6,475 bases of DNA from NCBI GenBank assembly GCA_028290345.1, contig JAQGKB010000174.1, positions 1 to 6,475 on the forward strand, read 5' to 3'. Each line of letters begins with the position of its first letter. Position 1 is the stretch's first letter. The DNA comes from Hyphomicrobiales bacterium. GTDB taxonomy: Bacteria; Pseudomonadota; Alphaproteobacteria; Rhizobiales; Devosiaceae. The notes beneath the pieces are model-generated. The model had not been told where the DNA came from. It made no database searches and saw nothing but the letters and a program-made list of their open reading frames with translations. Both the position numbers and the translations under genes were made by a program. Of the stretch, positions 1-5,536 are shown in pieces.

Positions 1-1
1 C

Positions 2-373
2 GGCTATGACTCGATCGTGGGCGAGCGCGGCATCATGCTCTCGGGCGGGCAAAAGCAGCGCCTCGCCATCGCGCGCGCCCTGTTGAAGGACGCCCCGTTC
101 CTGCTGTTGGACGAGGCGACCAGCGCGCTCGATGCCGCGAGCGAGCGGCTGGTGCAGATCGCGCTGGCGCGGTTGATGGAAGGGCGCACAACGCTCGTCA
201 TCGCCCACCGGCTGGCAACCATCCGCGATGCCGACCGGATCCTCGTGCTCGACCATGGGCGGTTGATCGATGAAGGCACCCACGACCAGTTGGTTCGCAA
301 TGGCGGCCGCTACGCCGAACTCGCCCGCCTGCAATTCCGCACCGACGAACCGGCAGCCGCGGTGGCGGAGTAG
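2..373 (+). CDS. ABC exporter ATP-binding domain, C-terminal part (5'-truncated by window edge)
   Basis: This is the last 123 codons of an ABC transporter nucleotide-binding domain, read in frame from base 2 to the TAG at 371-373. Counting from the first visible residue, it contains the signature motif LSGGQKQR (13-20), a Walker B motif ending in the catalytic glutamate (FLLLDE, 33-38), the D-loop SALD (41-44) and the switch histidine in IAHR (67-70). The GYDS-VGERG lead-in before the signature is typical of exporters in which membrane and ATPase domains are fused (MsbA/LapB/multidrug type). ATP hydrolysis here would power substrate export across the inner membrane. The membrane domain and Walker A lie outside the window, so the substrate cannot be named. 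The protein ends in a short Ala/Glu-rich tail. It is convergent with the minus-strand genes to its right. Confidence 0.95.
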   Translation, partial: GYDSIVGERGIMLSGGQKQRLAIARALLKDAPFLLLDEATSALDAASERLVQIALARLMEGRTTLVIAHRLATIRDADRILVLDHGRLIDEGTHDQLVRNGGRYAELARLQFRTDEPAAAVAE

Positions 374-438
374 GCGGCGGCCGCTGGGAGGGGTTGGCCC
401 TGCCGTCTGTGTGAAAGATACCCCGACTACCAACTCGG

Positions 439-528
439 CGTCATTCTCGCGCTTGACGCGAGAACCCAGACTTGTGGCGAGCACTGCCGCATGCAGTCTG
501 GGCCCTCGGGTCGAGCCCGAGGGTGACG
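439..528. repeat. Inverted pair of 33-bp palindromic elements with compensatory differences
   Basis: Two 33-bp units, 439-471 and 496-528, are inverted copies matching at 26 of 33 positions when one is reverse-complemented. Each unit holds its own perfect 8-bp hairpin: 444-451 with 457-464 (TTCTCGCG/CGCGAGAA, loop CTTGA) and 503-510 with 516-523 (CCCTCGGG/CCCGAGGG, loop TCGAG). Six of the seven differences form three compensating base-pair changes inside the stem and the seventh is in the loop. The flanks CCCAGAC (465-471) and GTCTGGG (496-502) also pair with each other, so the whole can fold as a larger cruciform around a 24-nt centre. The form resembles the short palindromic intergenic elements scattered in many alphaproteobacterial genomes; no specific family is assigned. 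Confidence 0.85.
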
Positions 529-587
529 AGTGGTGGGGGGTAGGTGTTGCTGCTGCCGCTGCCCTCCCCAAACTGCTCCCTCTCGAT

Positions 588-639
588 CGTCATCCCGCGG
601 AGGCGCGAATGACGGCTGTTGGCTAGCGCGAATGACGGC
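588..639. repeat. Third related hairpin plus a 14-bp direct repeat
   Basis: Positions 588-614 form an imperfect hairpin with CGTCAT at the left end and ATGACG at the right end, plus an inner CGCG/CGCG stem around a GGAG loop. These ends match the outer end of the 439-471 unit. The right arm, GCGCGAATGACGGC (603-616), recurs exactly at 626-639 with a 23-bp period, as if a second element had been truncated or partly duplicated. The two copies sit just downstream of the MotB-like stop codon, outside both flanking genes. Confidence 0.65.
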
Positions 640-665
640 GCGTGGGTGAGGGCCGTTGCGGGCCC

Positions 666-1691
666 TTACCCCTCGGTCAGCTTGAACTCGATGCGCCGGT
701 TCTTGCGGTAGGCATCTTCGGTGTCGCCGGGGTCGATGGGGGAAAATTCGCCGAAGCCAGCGGGAACGAGGCGCTTGGGATCGATGCCCTGGGTGGTGAG
801 GTACTTGGCCACCGCGATGGCGCGGGCGGCGGAAAGCTCCCAGTTGGAGGGGAATTGGGCATTGGAGATCGGGCGCTTGTCGGTGTGGCCGTCGATGCGC
901 AGCACCCAGTTGATGTCGGGCGGGATTTCCTTTTCGAGCTGCACCAAGGCCGTGGCCAACTGGGCGAGTTCGGTCTTGCCCGCGTCGGAGACATCGGCCT
1001 GGCCGGCGGCGAACAGCACTTCGGACTGGAAGACGAAACGGTCGCCGACGACGCGCACGTCGGCGCGGCCTTCAAGGATCTGGCGCAATTTCCCAAAGAA
1101 ATCCGAGCGGTAGCGCGACAAATCCTGTACGCGCTGCGCCAGAGCCAGGTTCAGGCGGCGGCCGAGATCGGCGATCGAAGTGCGCGATTGCGTGTCGCGA
1201 GTTTCGGAGGCCTGCAGCGCCTCTTCCAGCGCGCCGATCTGGGTGCGTAGGGCCGCAAGCTGTTGATTGAGCAAGGAGAGTTGCGACTTGGCCTGGTCCG
1301 AAAGCTCCTTCTCCGAGGCCAGTTGGCTGTTCAGTCCGGCGATCTGCGCATCCTTGTTGCTGGTGCCGGCGCCGATGCCGGCGAGCTGGCTGGCGATGGT
1401 GTCGCGCTCGCTCTTGGTCGAGGCCAGCGTTGCGGTCAGCGAGGAGATATTGGTTTCGAGGTCGGAGGATTTCGAGCGTTCGAGTTGCAGCAGATTGCTC
1501 AGTTCCGAGATCTGGCTGTTGAGCTTGGTCAGCACCGAGTCCTTGCCCTTGATTTCCTGGCCGAGGAAGGATTGGGCGAGCATGAACAGCGACAGCAGGA
1601 AGACGAAAACCAGCAGCAGGCTGGTCAGTGCATCGACGAATCCGGGCCAATAATTCTGGACCTGGCTGCGGCGGGTACGGGACGATGGCAT
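666..1691 (-). CDS. MotB-like membrane protein with long coiled coil and OmpA peptidoglycan-binding domain
   Basis: This 341-residue protein has one N-terminal membrane segment (about 17-43) that begins YWPGFVDALTSLLLVFV. The aspartate at 20 lies where MotB/TolR/ExbD proteins carry the proton-binding aspartate. A long coiled coil rich in Gln, Ser, Leu and Glu follows (about 45-185), probably in the periplasm. The C-terminal OmpA/MotB domain (about 215-341) shows GHTD (268-271), NWELSAARA (283-291) and NRRIEF (331-336), the usual peptidoglycan-contact motifs. It probably anchors a stator-like complex to the wall, with the MotA-like protein encoded 78 bp upstream as partner. The start is set at the ATG at 1691 because GGGAGGA lies 9 nt upstream (1707-1701); the in-frame ATG at 1730 has no ribosome site. 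The coiled coil is longer than the MotB linker. The role is inferred; the domain call is firm. Confidence 0.88.
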   Translation of the reverse strand: MPSSRTRRSQVQNYWPGFVDALTSLLLVFVFLLSLFMLAQSFLGQEIKGKDSVLTKLNSQISELSNLLQLERSKSSDLETNISSLTATLASTKSERDTIASQLAGIGAGTSNKDAQIAGLNSQLASEKELSDQAKSQLSLLNQQLAALRTQIGALEEALQASETRDTQSRTSIADLGRRLNLALAQRVQDLSRYRSDFFGKLRQILEGRADVRVVGDRFVFQSEVLFAAGQADVSDAGKTELAQLATALVQLEKEIPPDINWVLRIDGHTDKRPISNAQFPSNWELSAARAIAVAKYLTTQGIDPKRLVPAGFGEFSPIDPGDTEDAYRKNRRIEFKLTEG

Positions 1692-1700
1692 GCTGGTCAG

Positions 1701-1707
1701 TCCTCCC
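1701..1707 (-). promoter_or_regulatory. Shine-Dalgarno site fixing the MotB-like start
   Basis: On the minus strand this reads GGGAGGA and ends 9 nt before the ATG at 1691-1689. It is the best ribosome-binding match seen in the minus-strand block and favours this start over the ATG 39 nt upstream. Confidence 0.7.
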
Positions 1708-1731
1708 GGCAGGGTGCGGCGGGGCCGCATG

Positions 1732-1766
1732 ATGTCGACATGATCACGACATGATCGACGATCATG
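1732..1766. repeat. Cluster of overlapping palindromes and direct repeats between the two stator-like genes
   Basis: The 78-bp gap between the MotA-like stop and the MotB-like start holds three overlapping symmetric elements: the perfect 10-bp palindrome ATGTCGACAT (1732-1741), a 10-bp direct repeat CGACATGATC (1736-1745 and 1747-1756), and an inverted repeat CATGATCG/CGATCATG around a single A (1750-1766). In the minus-strand transcript the pieces could form alternative hairpins shortly before the MotB-like ribosome site. They could tune the ratio of the two proteins, bind a protein or stabilise the mRNA. Only the repeats are seen; the function is not known. Confidence 0.55.
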
Positions 1767-1769
1767 CCG

Positions 1770-2765
1770 CTAATTTCGCCGATCTTCGTCGCCATCGCGC
1801 AACATTGCGGTCATCAGCTCGCGCAACTGCCGGTTGGTTTCGCCCTGCTCGATGATGTGGCGGCGCAGGTCGTCCTGCTCGGCACGGATGTGCTTGACCA
1901 GGCCATCGATGCCGCGGGCGAGCTCCGCCATGGCGCGGATGGCGTTCTGCGACGAGTTGGTGTTCTGCATGGTCGAGCCGAGCCGTTCGAACATGGCGTG
2001 CATGTCGTCGCCGGAGACACCGAGCCCCGAGGCCTGCATCATCGACATCGGATGATCGAGCTCGGTCATCGTCGTCATCCAGTCTTCGAGGTCGGTGAAG
2101 AAGGCGTTCTGGGCCTGCGACGCCTGCAGGTCGAGGAAGCCAAGGATCAGCGATCCGGAGAGGCCGAAGAGCGAGGCGGAGAACGCCGTGCCCATGCCGC
2201 CCAGCGGGGCGGTGAGGCCATCCTTGAGGTTGGTGAACAGCGATGCCGTGTCGCCCTGCGCGACGTCGAGCGCCTTGATCACGTCGGCGACCGAATTCAC
2301 CGTCTGTAGTAGCCCGTAGAAGGTTCCGAGCAGGCCGAGAAATACCAGAAGGCCCGTGAGATAGCGCGAGGTGTCCTTGGCCTCGTCGAGCCGGTTGCCG
2401 ACCGAATCAAGGATGGAGCGCATCGAGGCGGGGGTGATAATGGCTTCGCCCAGCCGATCGCGCAGAATCCCGGCCACCGGTGCCAGCAAAACCGGGGGCC
2501 GGCCGCTCGGCAAGCCACCATCCTGCAGCGAATTGACCCAGCGGATTTCGGGGAAAAGCCGGATCACCTGGCGGAAGCTGAGGAAGATGCCGGTGGCCAG
2601 GACGAAGAAAATCAGGCTGTTTATGAACGGGTTAGCCCAAAAGAACTTGAGCACGGTGTCATAAAGGATGGCGCCCACGAGCGCGCACAGGATCAAGAAA
2701 ATGATGATCTTGATCAGATACACGGTGGGACTGGAAAGACGGTAGGGGTCGTAACTCTGCGTCAT
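1770..2765 (-). CDS. MotA/TolQ/ExbB-family proton-channel-like membrane protein
   Basis: This 331-residue inner-membrane protein has four likely membrane segments: about 15-36, 46-64, 134-157 and 189-212. A cytoplasmic domain lies between the second and third, and a roughly 120-residue hydrophilic tail follows the fourth. The third segment carries LGLLGTFYGLLQTV (143-156), and the fourth follows GLTAPLGGMGTAFSASLFG (183-201). Both match the conserved channel helices of the MotA/TolQ/ExbB family, including polar threonines at 148 and 193. A four-segment plan with a close first pair resembles MotA more than three-segment ExbB. It probably forms the channel multimer that pairs with the MotB-like protein. 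The ATG at 2765 is preferred; the upstream in-frame TTG at 2825 would add 20 residues with no membrane feature and overlaps the possible promoter. Family call firm, ion and partner inferred. Confidence 0.85.
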   Translation of the reverse strand: MTQSYDPYRLSSPTVYLIKIIIFLILCALVGAILYDTVLKFFWANPFINSLIFFVLATGIFLSFRQVIRLFPEIRWVNSLQDGGLPSGRPPVLLAPVAGILRDRLGEAIITPASMRSILDSVGNRLDEAKDTSRYLTGLLVFLGLLGTFYGLLQTVNSVADVIKALDVAQGDTASLFTNLKDGLTAPLGGMGTAFSASLFGLSGSLILGFLDLQASQAQNAFFTDLEDWMTTMTELDHPMSMMQASGLGVSGDDMHAMFERLGSTMQNTNSSQNAIRAMAELARGIDGLVKHIRAEQDDLRRHIIEQGETNRQLRELMTAMLRDGDEDRRN

Positions 2766-2796
2766 GGCCCTGGCGCTGCTCAGAAAAGTTGCACAC

Positions 2797-2825
2797 ACAC
2801 TATGCAGTGCATAGCGGCGTGACAA
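2797..2825 (-). promoter_or_regulatory. Possible promoter with overlapping palindromic operator upstream of the MotA-like gene
   Basis: On the minus strand TTGTCA (2825-2820) matches a -35 box in 5 of 6 positions and is followed after 17 bp by TAGTGT (2802-2797), a weak -10 match (3 of 6). A perfect inverted repeat, CTATGCA/TGCATAG around one base (2800-2814), fills most of the spacer and enters the -10 box, where a repressor would be expected to bind. If real, the transcript would start about 25 nt before the MotA-like ATG. The palindrome is certain; the promoter reading is inference. Confidence 0.35.
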
Positions 2826-2844
2826 TGGCTAAGCGACAAGCGAA

Positions 2845-3639
2845 TTATTTCACTGCGTGCAAGGCTTTGAGCAGCTGGCCTTGCACGATTTCATTACCGG
2901 CGACGACCTGCCCGTTCCAGACGCTGCCCGTGGTTCCGGCGTAGTCGGTCATCTTGCCGCCGGCCTCGCGCACCATCAGCTGGCCGGGGGCGACATCCCA
3001 CGGCGAGAGCCGCGCTTCCCAATAGGCATCGAACCGGCCGGCGGAGAGCCAGGCGAGGTCGGTCGAGGCGCTGCCGGTGCGGCGGATGCCGGCGACGGCC
3101 GGGGAGATATGGCCAAGCTGGCGCAGCGTCAGTGCATCGTCATCGGTACCGGTGACCTTGATGCCGGTGGCGACGACGCTGTCGGCAAGGTGCCGGCGGG
3201 CTGCGACGCGCAGGCGCTTGCGATCGTTGAGCCAGGCGCCGCCGCCCTTTTCGGCGGTAAACAGTTCATCCATCACCGGATTATAAATCACCGAGGCGAC
3301 GATCTCCTGATTGCGCTCGAGCGCGATGGCGACGGCGAACATCGGGATCGAGTGCAGGAAATTGGTGGTGCCATCGAGCGGATCGACAATCCAGCGATGT
3401 TGGCCATCGGTGCCCTGCACCTCGCCGCCTTCTTCCATCAGAAAGGAATAGGTCGGCCGGCCCTTCAGCAACTCCTCATAGACGATCTGTTCGGCGCGCT
3501 TATCGGCGTTGGAGACGAAATCGGCAGGGCCCTTCCGGGAGACCTGCAGGTTCTCGACTTCGCCGAAATCCTTGATCAGCGAGCGGCCGGCCTTGGTAGC
3601 GGCCTGGACCATGATGTTGAGGAGGGCTGAGCGGGCCAT
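2845..3639 (-). CDS. suhB: Inositol monophosphatase family phosphatase (SuhB-like)
   Basis: This 264-residue cytoplasmic protein has the full metal-dependent phosphatase pattern: EE at 69-70, WIVDPLDGTTNF at 83-94 with metal ligands Asp86 and Asp89, and the second signature starting WDVAPGQLMVREAGG (214-228) with Asp215. The length is normal for the family (about 260-270). Members hydrolyse myo-inositol 1-phosphate and related sugar phosphates using magnesium, and E. coli SuhB also acts on transcription antitermination complexes. The exact substrate cannot be decided from sequence, because relatives include histidinol-phosphatase and other sugar-phosphatase forms. The ATG at 3639 follows the EF-P stop by 3 nt, so the two are very likely cotranscribed and translationally coupled. 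Nothing is missing from the active site. The symbol is assigned by family resemblance only. Confidence 0.9.
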   Translation of the reverse strand: MARSALLNIMVQAATKAGRSLIKDFGEVENLQVSRKGPADFVSNADKRAEQIVYEELLKGRPTYSFLMEEGGEVQGTDGQHRWIVDPLDGTTNFLHSIPMFAVAIALERNQEIVASVIYNPVMDELFTAEKGGGAWLNDRKRLRVAARRHLADSVVATGIKVTGTDDDALTLRQLGHISPAVAGIRRTGSASTDLAWLSAGRFDAYWEARLSPWDVAPGQLMVREAGGKMTDYAGTTGSVWNGQVVAGNEIVQGQLLKALHAVK

Positions 3640-3642
3640 CGG

Positions 3643-4209
3643 TCAGTCGGCCCGGCGCAGATAGGTGGCTTCGGCCACATCGACGACGATGCGTTCGCCG
3701 ACGCCGATGAACGGCGGCACCATGACGCGGACGCCATTGGCAAGGATCGCCGGCTTGAACGAATTGGCGGCCGTCTGGCCCTTTTGTACCGGATCGGCTT
3801 CCTTGATCTCAAGGATGACCTGCTGCGGCAGGCGAATGCCCAGCGCGCGCTCCTCGAACATTTCGAGGGTCACCTTCATGCCGTCCTGCAGGAACGCCGC
3901 GCGCTCGCCGACGAATTCCTTGGCCAGTTCGATCTGCTCGAAGGTTTCCTGATCCATGAACACCAGGTCGTCACCCTGCTCGTAGAGATAGGTGAAATCC
4001 TTGCGCTCGAGCTCGACGCGATCGACGGTCTCGGCCGAACGGAAGCGTTCGTTGAGCTTGGTGCCTTCGATGATCGCCTTCATTTCGACCTGCGCATAGG
4101 CGCCGCCCTTGCCGGGCTTGACGTGATCGGTCTTGACCGCAACCCAGAGCTTGCCCTGATGCTGGAGCACGTCGCCGACGCGGATTTCATTGCCGTTGAT
4201 TTTGGGCAT
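3643..4209 (-). CDS. efp: Translation elongation factor P
   Basis: This 188-residue protein has the length and three-domain plan of EF-P: a KOW-like N-terminal domain (about 1-65), then two OB-fold domains (about 66-128 and 130-188). EF-P binds ribosomes stalled at consecutive prolines and promotes peptide bond formation. The loop HVKPGKGGAY places a lysine at 34, the position that is beta-lysylated by EpmA/EpmB in E. coli; an EarP-type arginine is absent. The late signature, KPAILANG (about 154-161) then V-PPFIGVG, is intact. The ATG at 4209 (MPKINGNEIR) aligns with known EF-P starts, whereas extending the frame to 4308 adds an atypical proline-rich lead. The ribosome site is weak. A 95-bp gap separates it from the Sel1 gene upstream. 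A protein with Pro-Ala-Pro tracts, a plausible EF-P client, is encoded next door. Confidence 0.96.
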   Translation of the reverse strand: MPKINGNEIRVGDVLQHQGKLWVAVKTDHVKPGKGGAYAQVEMKAIIEGTKLNERFRSAETVDRVELERKDFTYLYEQGDDLVFMDQETFEQIELAKEFVGERAAFLQDGMKVTLEMFEERALGIRLPQQVILEIKEADPVQKGQTAANSFKPAILANGVRVMVPPFIGVGERIVVDVAEATYLRRAD

Positions 4210-4304
4210 GGGTTGATTGCTTTTCGGTGGCTCGTCGCTGGATTGCGCCAGAGCAAGGGGTTGTGCGTGGAATGGGGGCCTTTTGCCCCAGAATGCGCCT
4301 TGGT

Positions 4305-5534
4305 TCAAGGCTTTTGCTTGCCCGAGGGCCTTGTGGCGGGGATCGGAGCCGGGTTTCCCTGGGGATCGACCGCCGGCGCATCGGCGGCCGGGGTCGCTGC
4401 AGCGGCAAGCGGATCCTTGGCCGGAAGCGGGGCGGTGACGGGAGCCGGCTGGTTTGCTGCGACTGCAGTGGGCGGAGTGGATGGCCAGAAGCGGGCCCGC
4501 TCCTCGGCCTTTTTCAGGTCATCGGGCTGGATGCTGATCAGCAGCTTGTCGAGCACCGGATCGGTCAGGCCCTGCCGACGGGCGAGGGCGCGCCACATGG
4601 CGGCTTCCTGCATGTTGAGATCGACGCCTTCCCCGACAGCCAGCAGCTTGGCATAGCGGTTCTGCGCCACCGGATTTCCGGCGTCCGCGGCCTGCTTGTA
4701 CCAGGACACGGCGCCCTTGAGGTCGCGCGATACACCCTGGCCGAGGTAGAGGATGGTGGCGTAGTCGACCTCGGCGCCGATCACTCCCTGCTTGGCGGCA
4801 AGGCCGATCTGGCGCGCGCCCTCCTTGTCGTCGGGAGGCACGCCGGCGCCCTCGATCAGCATGTTGCCATAATCGTAGTGAGCGTCCGGGAGGTCGGCGT
4901 CCGCGGCCTCCTTCAGCAGTCCGGCCGCCTTGATCAGGTCGGGCGGCGCGTAGACGCCTTCGACGTAGAGCAGGGCGAGATTGTACTTGGCCTGTGCGTA
5001 ACCGGCGTCGGCGGCTTTCTTGAACAGCTCGGCGGCCTTGGCGCGGTTCTTCGGCACGCCGCGACCATCCTGGTACATCAACGCCAGCTCGAACGAGGCG
5101 AGCACGTCGCCGTTCTTGCTGGCAAGGCCATACCAGCTCGAGGCGCGGGCCGGGCTTTCGGCGACGCCCAGTCCCTTGGAATAGATCTCGGCGATCAGCG
5201 TCTGGGCGGCCGGATCGGCCTTTTCGGCGCGCGGCAGGGCAAGGCTCAGGGCGGTGAGGTAATAGCCACGCTGGAAGGCGCCGTAGGCCGGGTCGAGCTT
5301 GGCTTCCGGCATGGGGCCGCTCGCGCCGAACACCTGCTTGCTGATGTCGCTGGCTTCGGTGTTCTGGGTGGCATCGGTCGATGGCGCAGGAGCCGATGGC
5401 GCAGGAGTCGGTGGCGCGAGGGTCGACGGTTCAGGCGTCGCTTGTGCGGGGGGCGACGGCGCGGGGGTCGATTGCGCCAAGGATGGTGCGGCCAGCAGGC
5501 ACGAAGCCGCAACGCCGAGAAGGAGGCCGCGCAT
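4305..5534 (-). CDS. Secreted Sel1-like repeat protein with proline-rich ends
   Basis: This 409-residue protein starts with a signal peptide (MRGLLLGVAASCLLAAPSLA, likely cut after Ala20). A Pro/Ala/Ser/Thr-rich linker (21-60) follows. Then come six Sel1 repeats of exactly 36 residues in unbroken register: 107-142, 143-178, 179-214, 215-250, 251-286 and 287-322, each with the usual AxxxLAxLYxxGxGVxxDxxKAxxWYxKAAxxG pattern. The tail after about 350 is again rich in Pro and Ala and ends in a basic GKQKP. Sel1 repeats are helix pairs that bind other proteins, and periplasmic members often take part in envelope or signalling assemblies. The partner is unknown. The ATG at 5534 lies 2 nt after the ThiE-like stop, with TGGAGA (5550-5545) as ribosome site, so the two genes are probably coupled. 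A lipobox cysteine is not seen at the cleavage site. Confidence 0.9.
   Translation of the reverse strand: MRGLLLGVAASCLLAAPSLAQSTPAPSPPAQATPEPSTLAPPTPAPSAPAPSTDATQNTEASDISKQVFGASGPMPEAKLDPAYGAFQRGYYLTALSLALPRAEKADPAAQTLIAEIYSKGLGVAESPARASSWYGLASKNGDVLASFELALMYQDGRGVPKNRAKAAELFKKAADAGYAQAKYNLALLYVEGVYAPPDLIKAAGLLKEAADADLPDAHYDYGNMLIEGAGVPPDDKEGARQIGLAAKQGVIGAEVDYATILYLGQGVSRDLKGAVSWYKQAADAGNPVAQNRYAKLLAVGEGVDLNMQEAAMWRALARRQGLTDPVLDKLLISIQPDDLKKAEERARFWPSTPPTAVAANQPAPVTAPLPAKDPLAAAATPAADAPAVDPQGNPAPIPATRPSGKQKP
5380..5484 (-). repeat. Degenerate 15-bp tandem repeat coding the Pro-Ala-Pro-Ser linker
   Basis: About seven units of 15 bp start at 5380, 5395, 5410, 5425, 5440, 5455 and 5470. The first two differ at only one position (GATGGCGCAGGAGCC and GATGGCGCAGGAGTC on the plus strand); the others drift. 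The period equals five codons and encodes PAPSx-type repeats just after the signal peptide of the Sel1 protein. It could gain or lose five-residue units by slippage without a frameshift. Confidence 0.75.
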
Positions 5535-5536
5535 GG

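Larger units (their letters stand above)
374..665. other. Intergenic gap between convergent genes, rich in palindromic repeats
   Basis: This 292-bp stretch lies between the stop of the ABC exporter gene and the stop of the MotB-like gene. I see no convincing gene in it. It holds a 90-bp paired hairpin element (439-528), a third smaller hairpin with the same CGTCAT/ATGACG ends (588-614) and a 14-bp direct repeat (603-616 and 626-639). No hairpin is followed by a clear T-run on either strand, so it is not a textbook intrinsic terminator region, although the hairpins may still help to end transcription from both sides. Confidence 0.8.

Noticed and set aside
270..626. Plus-strand open frame overlapping the ABC exporter end and running through the repeat gap
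   Set aside because: It is out of frame with the exporter, its first third overlaps certain coding sequence, and the rest translates palindromic repeats.
642..1754. Plus-strand open frames (642-1250 and 1263-1754) opposite the MotB-like gene
   Set aside because: They are complements of a well-supported coiled-coil and OmpA gene and show no family features or start signals of their own.
666..2765. A Zorya anti-phage system
   Set aside because: The MotA/MotB-like pair recalls ZorA/ZorB, but no ZorC, ZorD or ZorE candidate is adjacent: a convergent ABC exporter lies on one side and housekeeping genes on the other. The cytoplasmic tail is also much shorter than that of ZorA.
4275..4289. Hairpin GGGGC/GCCCC in the gap between the Sel1 gene and EF-P as a terminator
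   Set aside because: The stem is only 5 bp and there is no T-run after it on the minus strand, so it cannot be supported as an intrinsic terminator.
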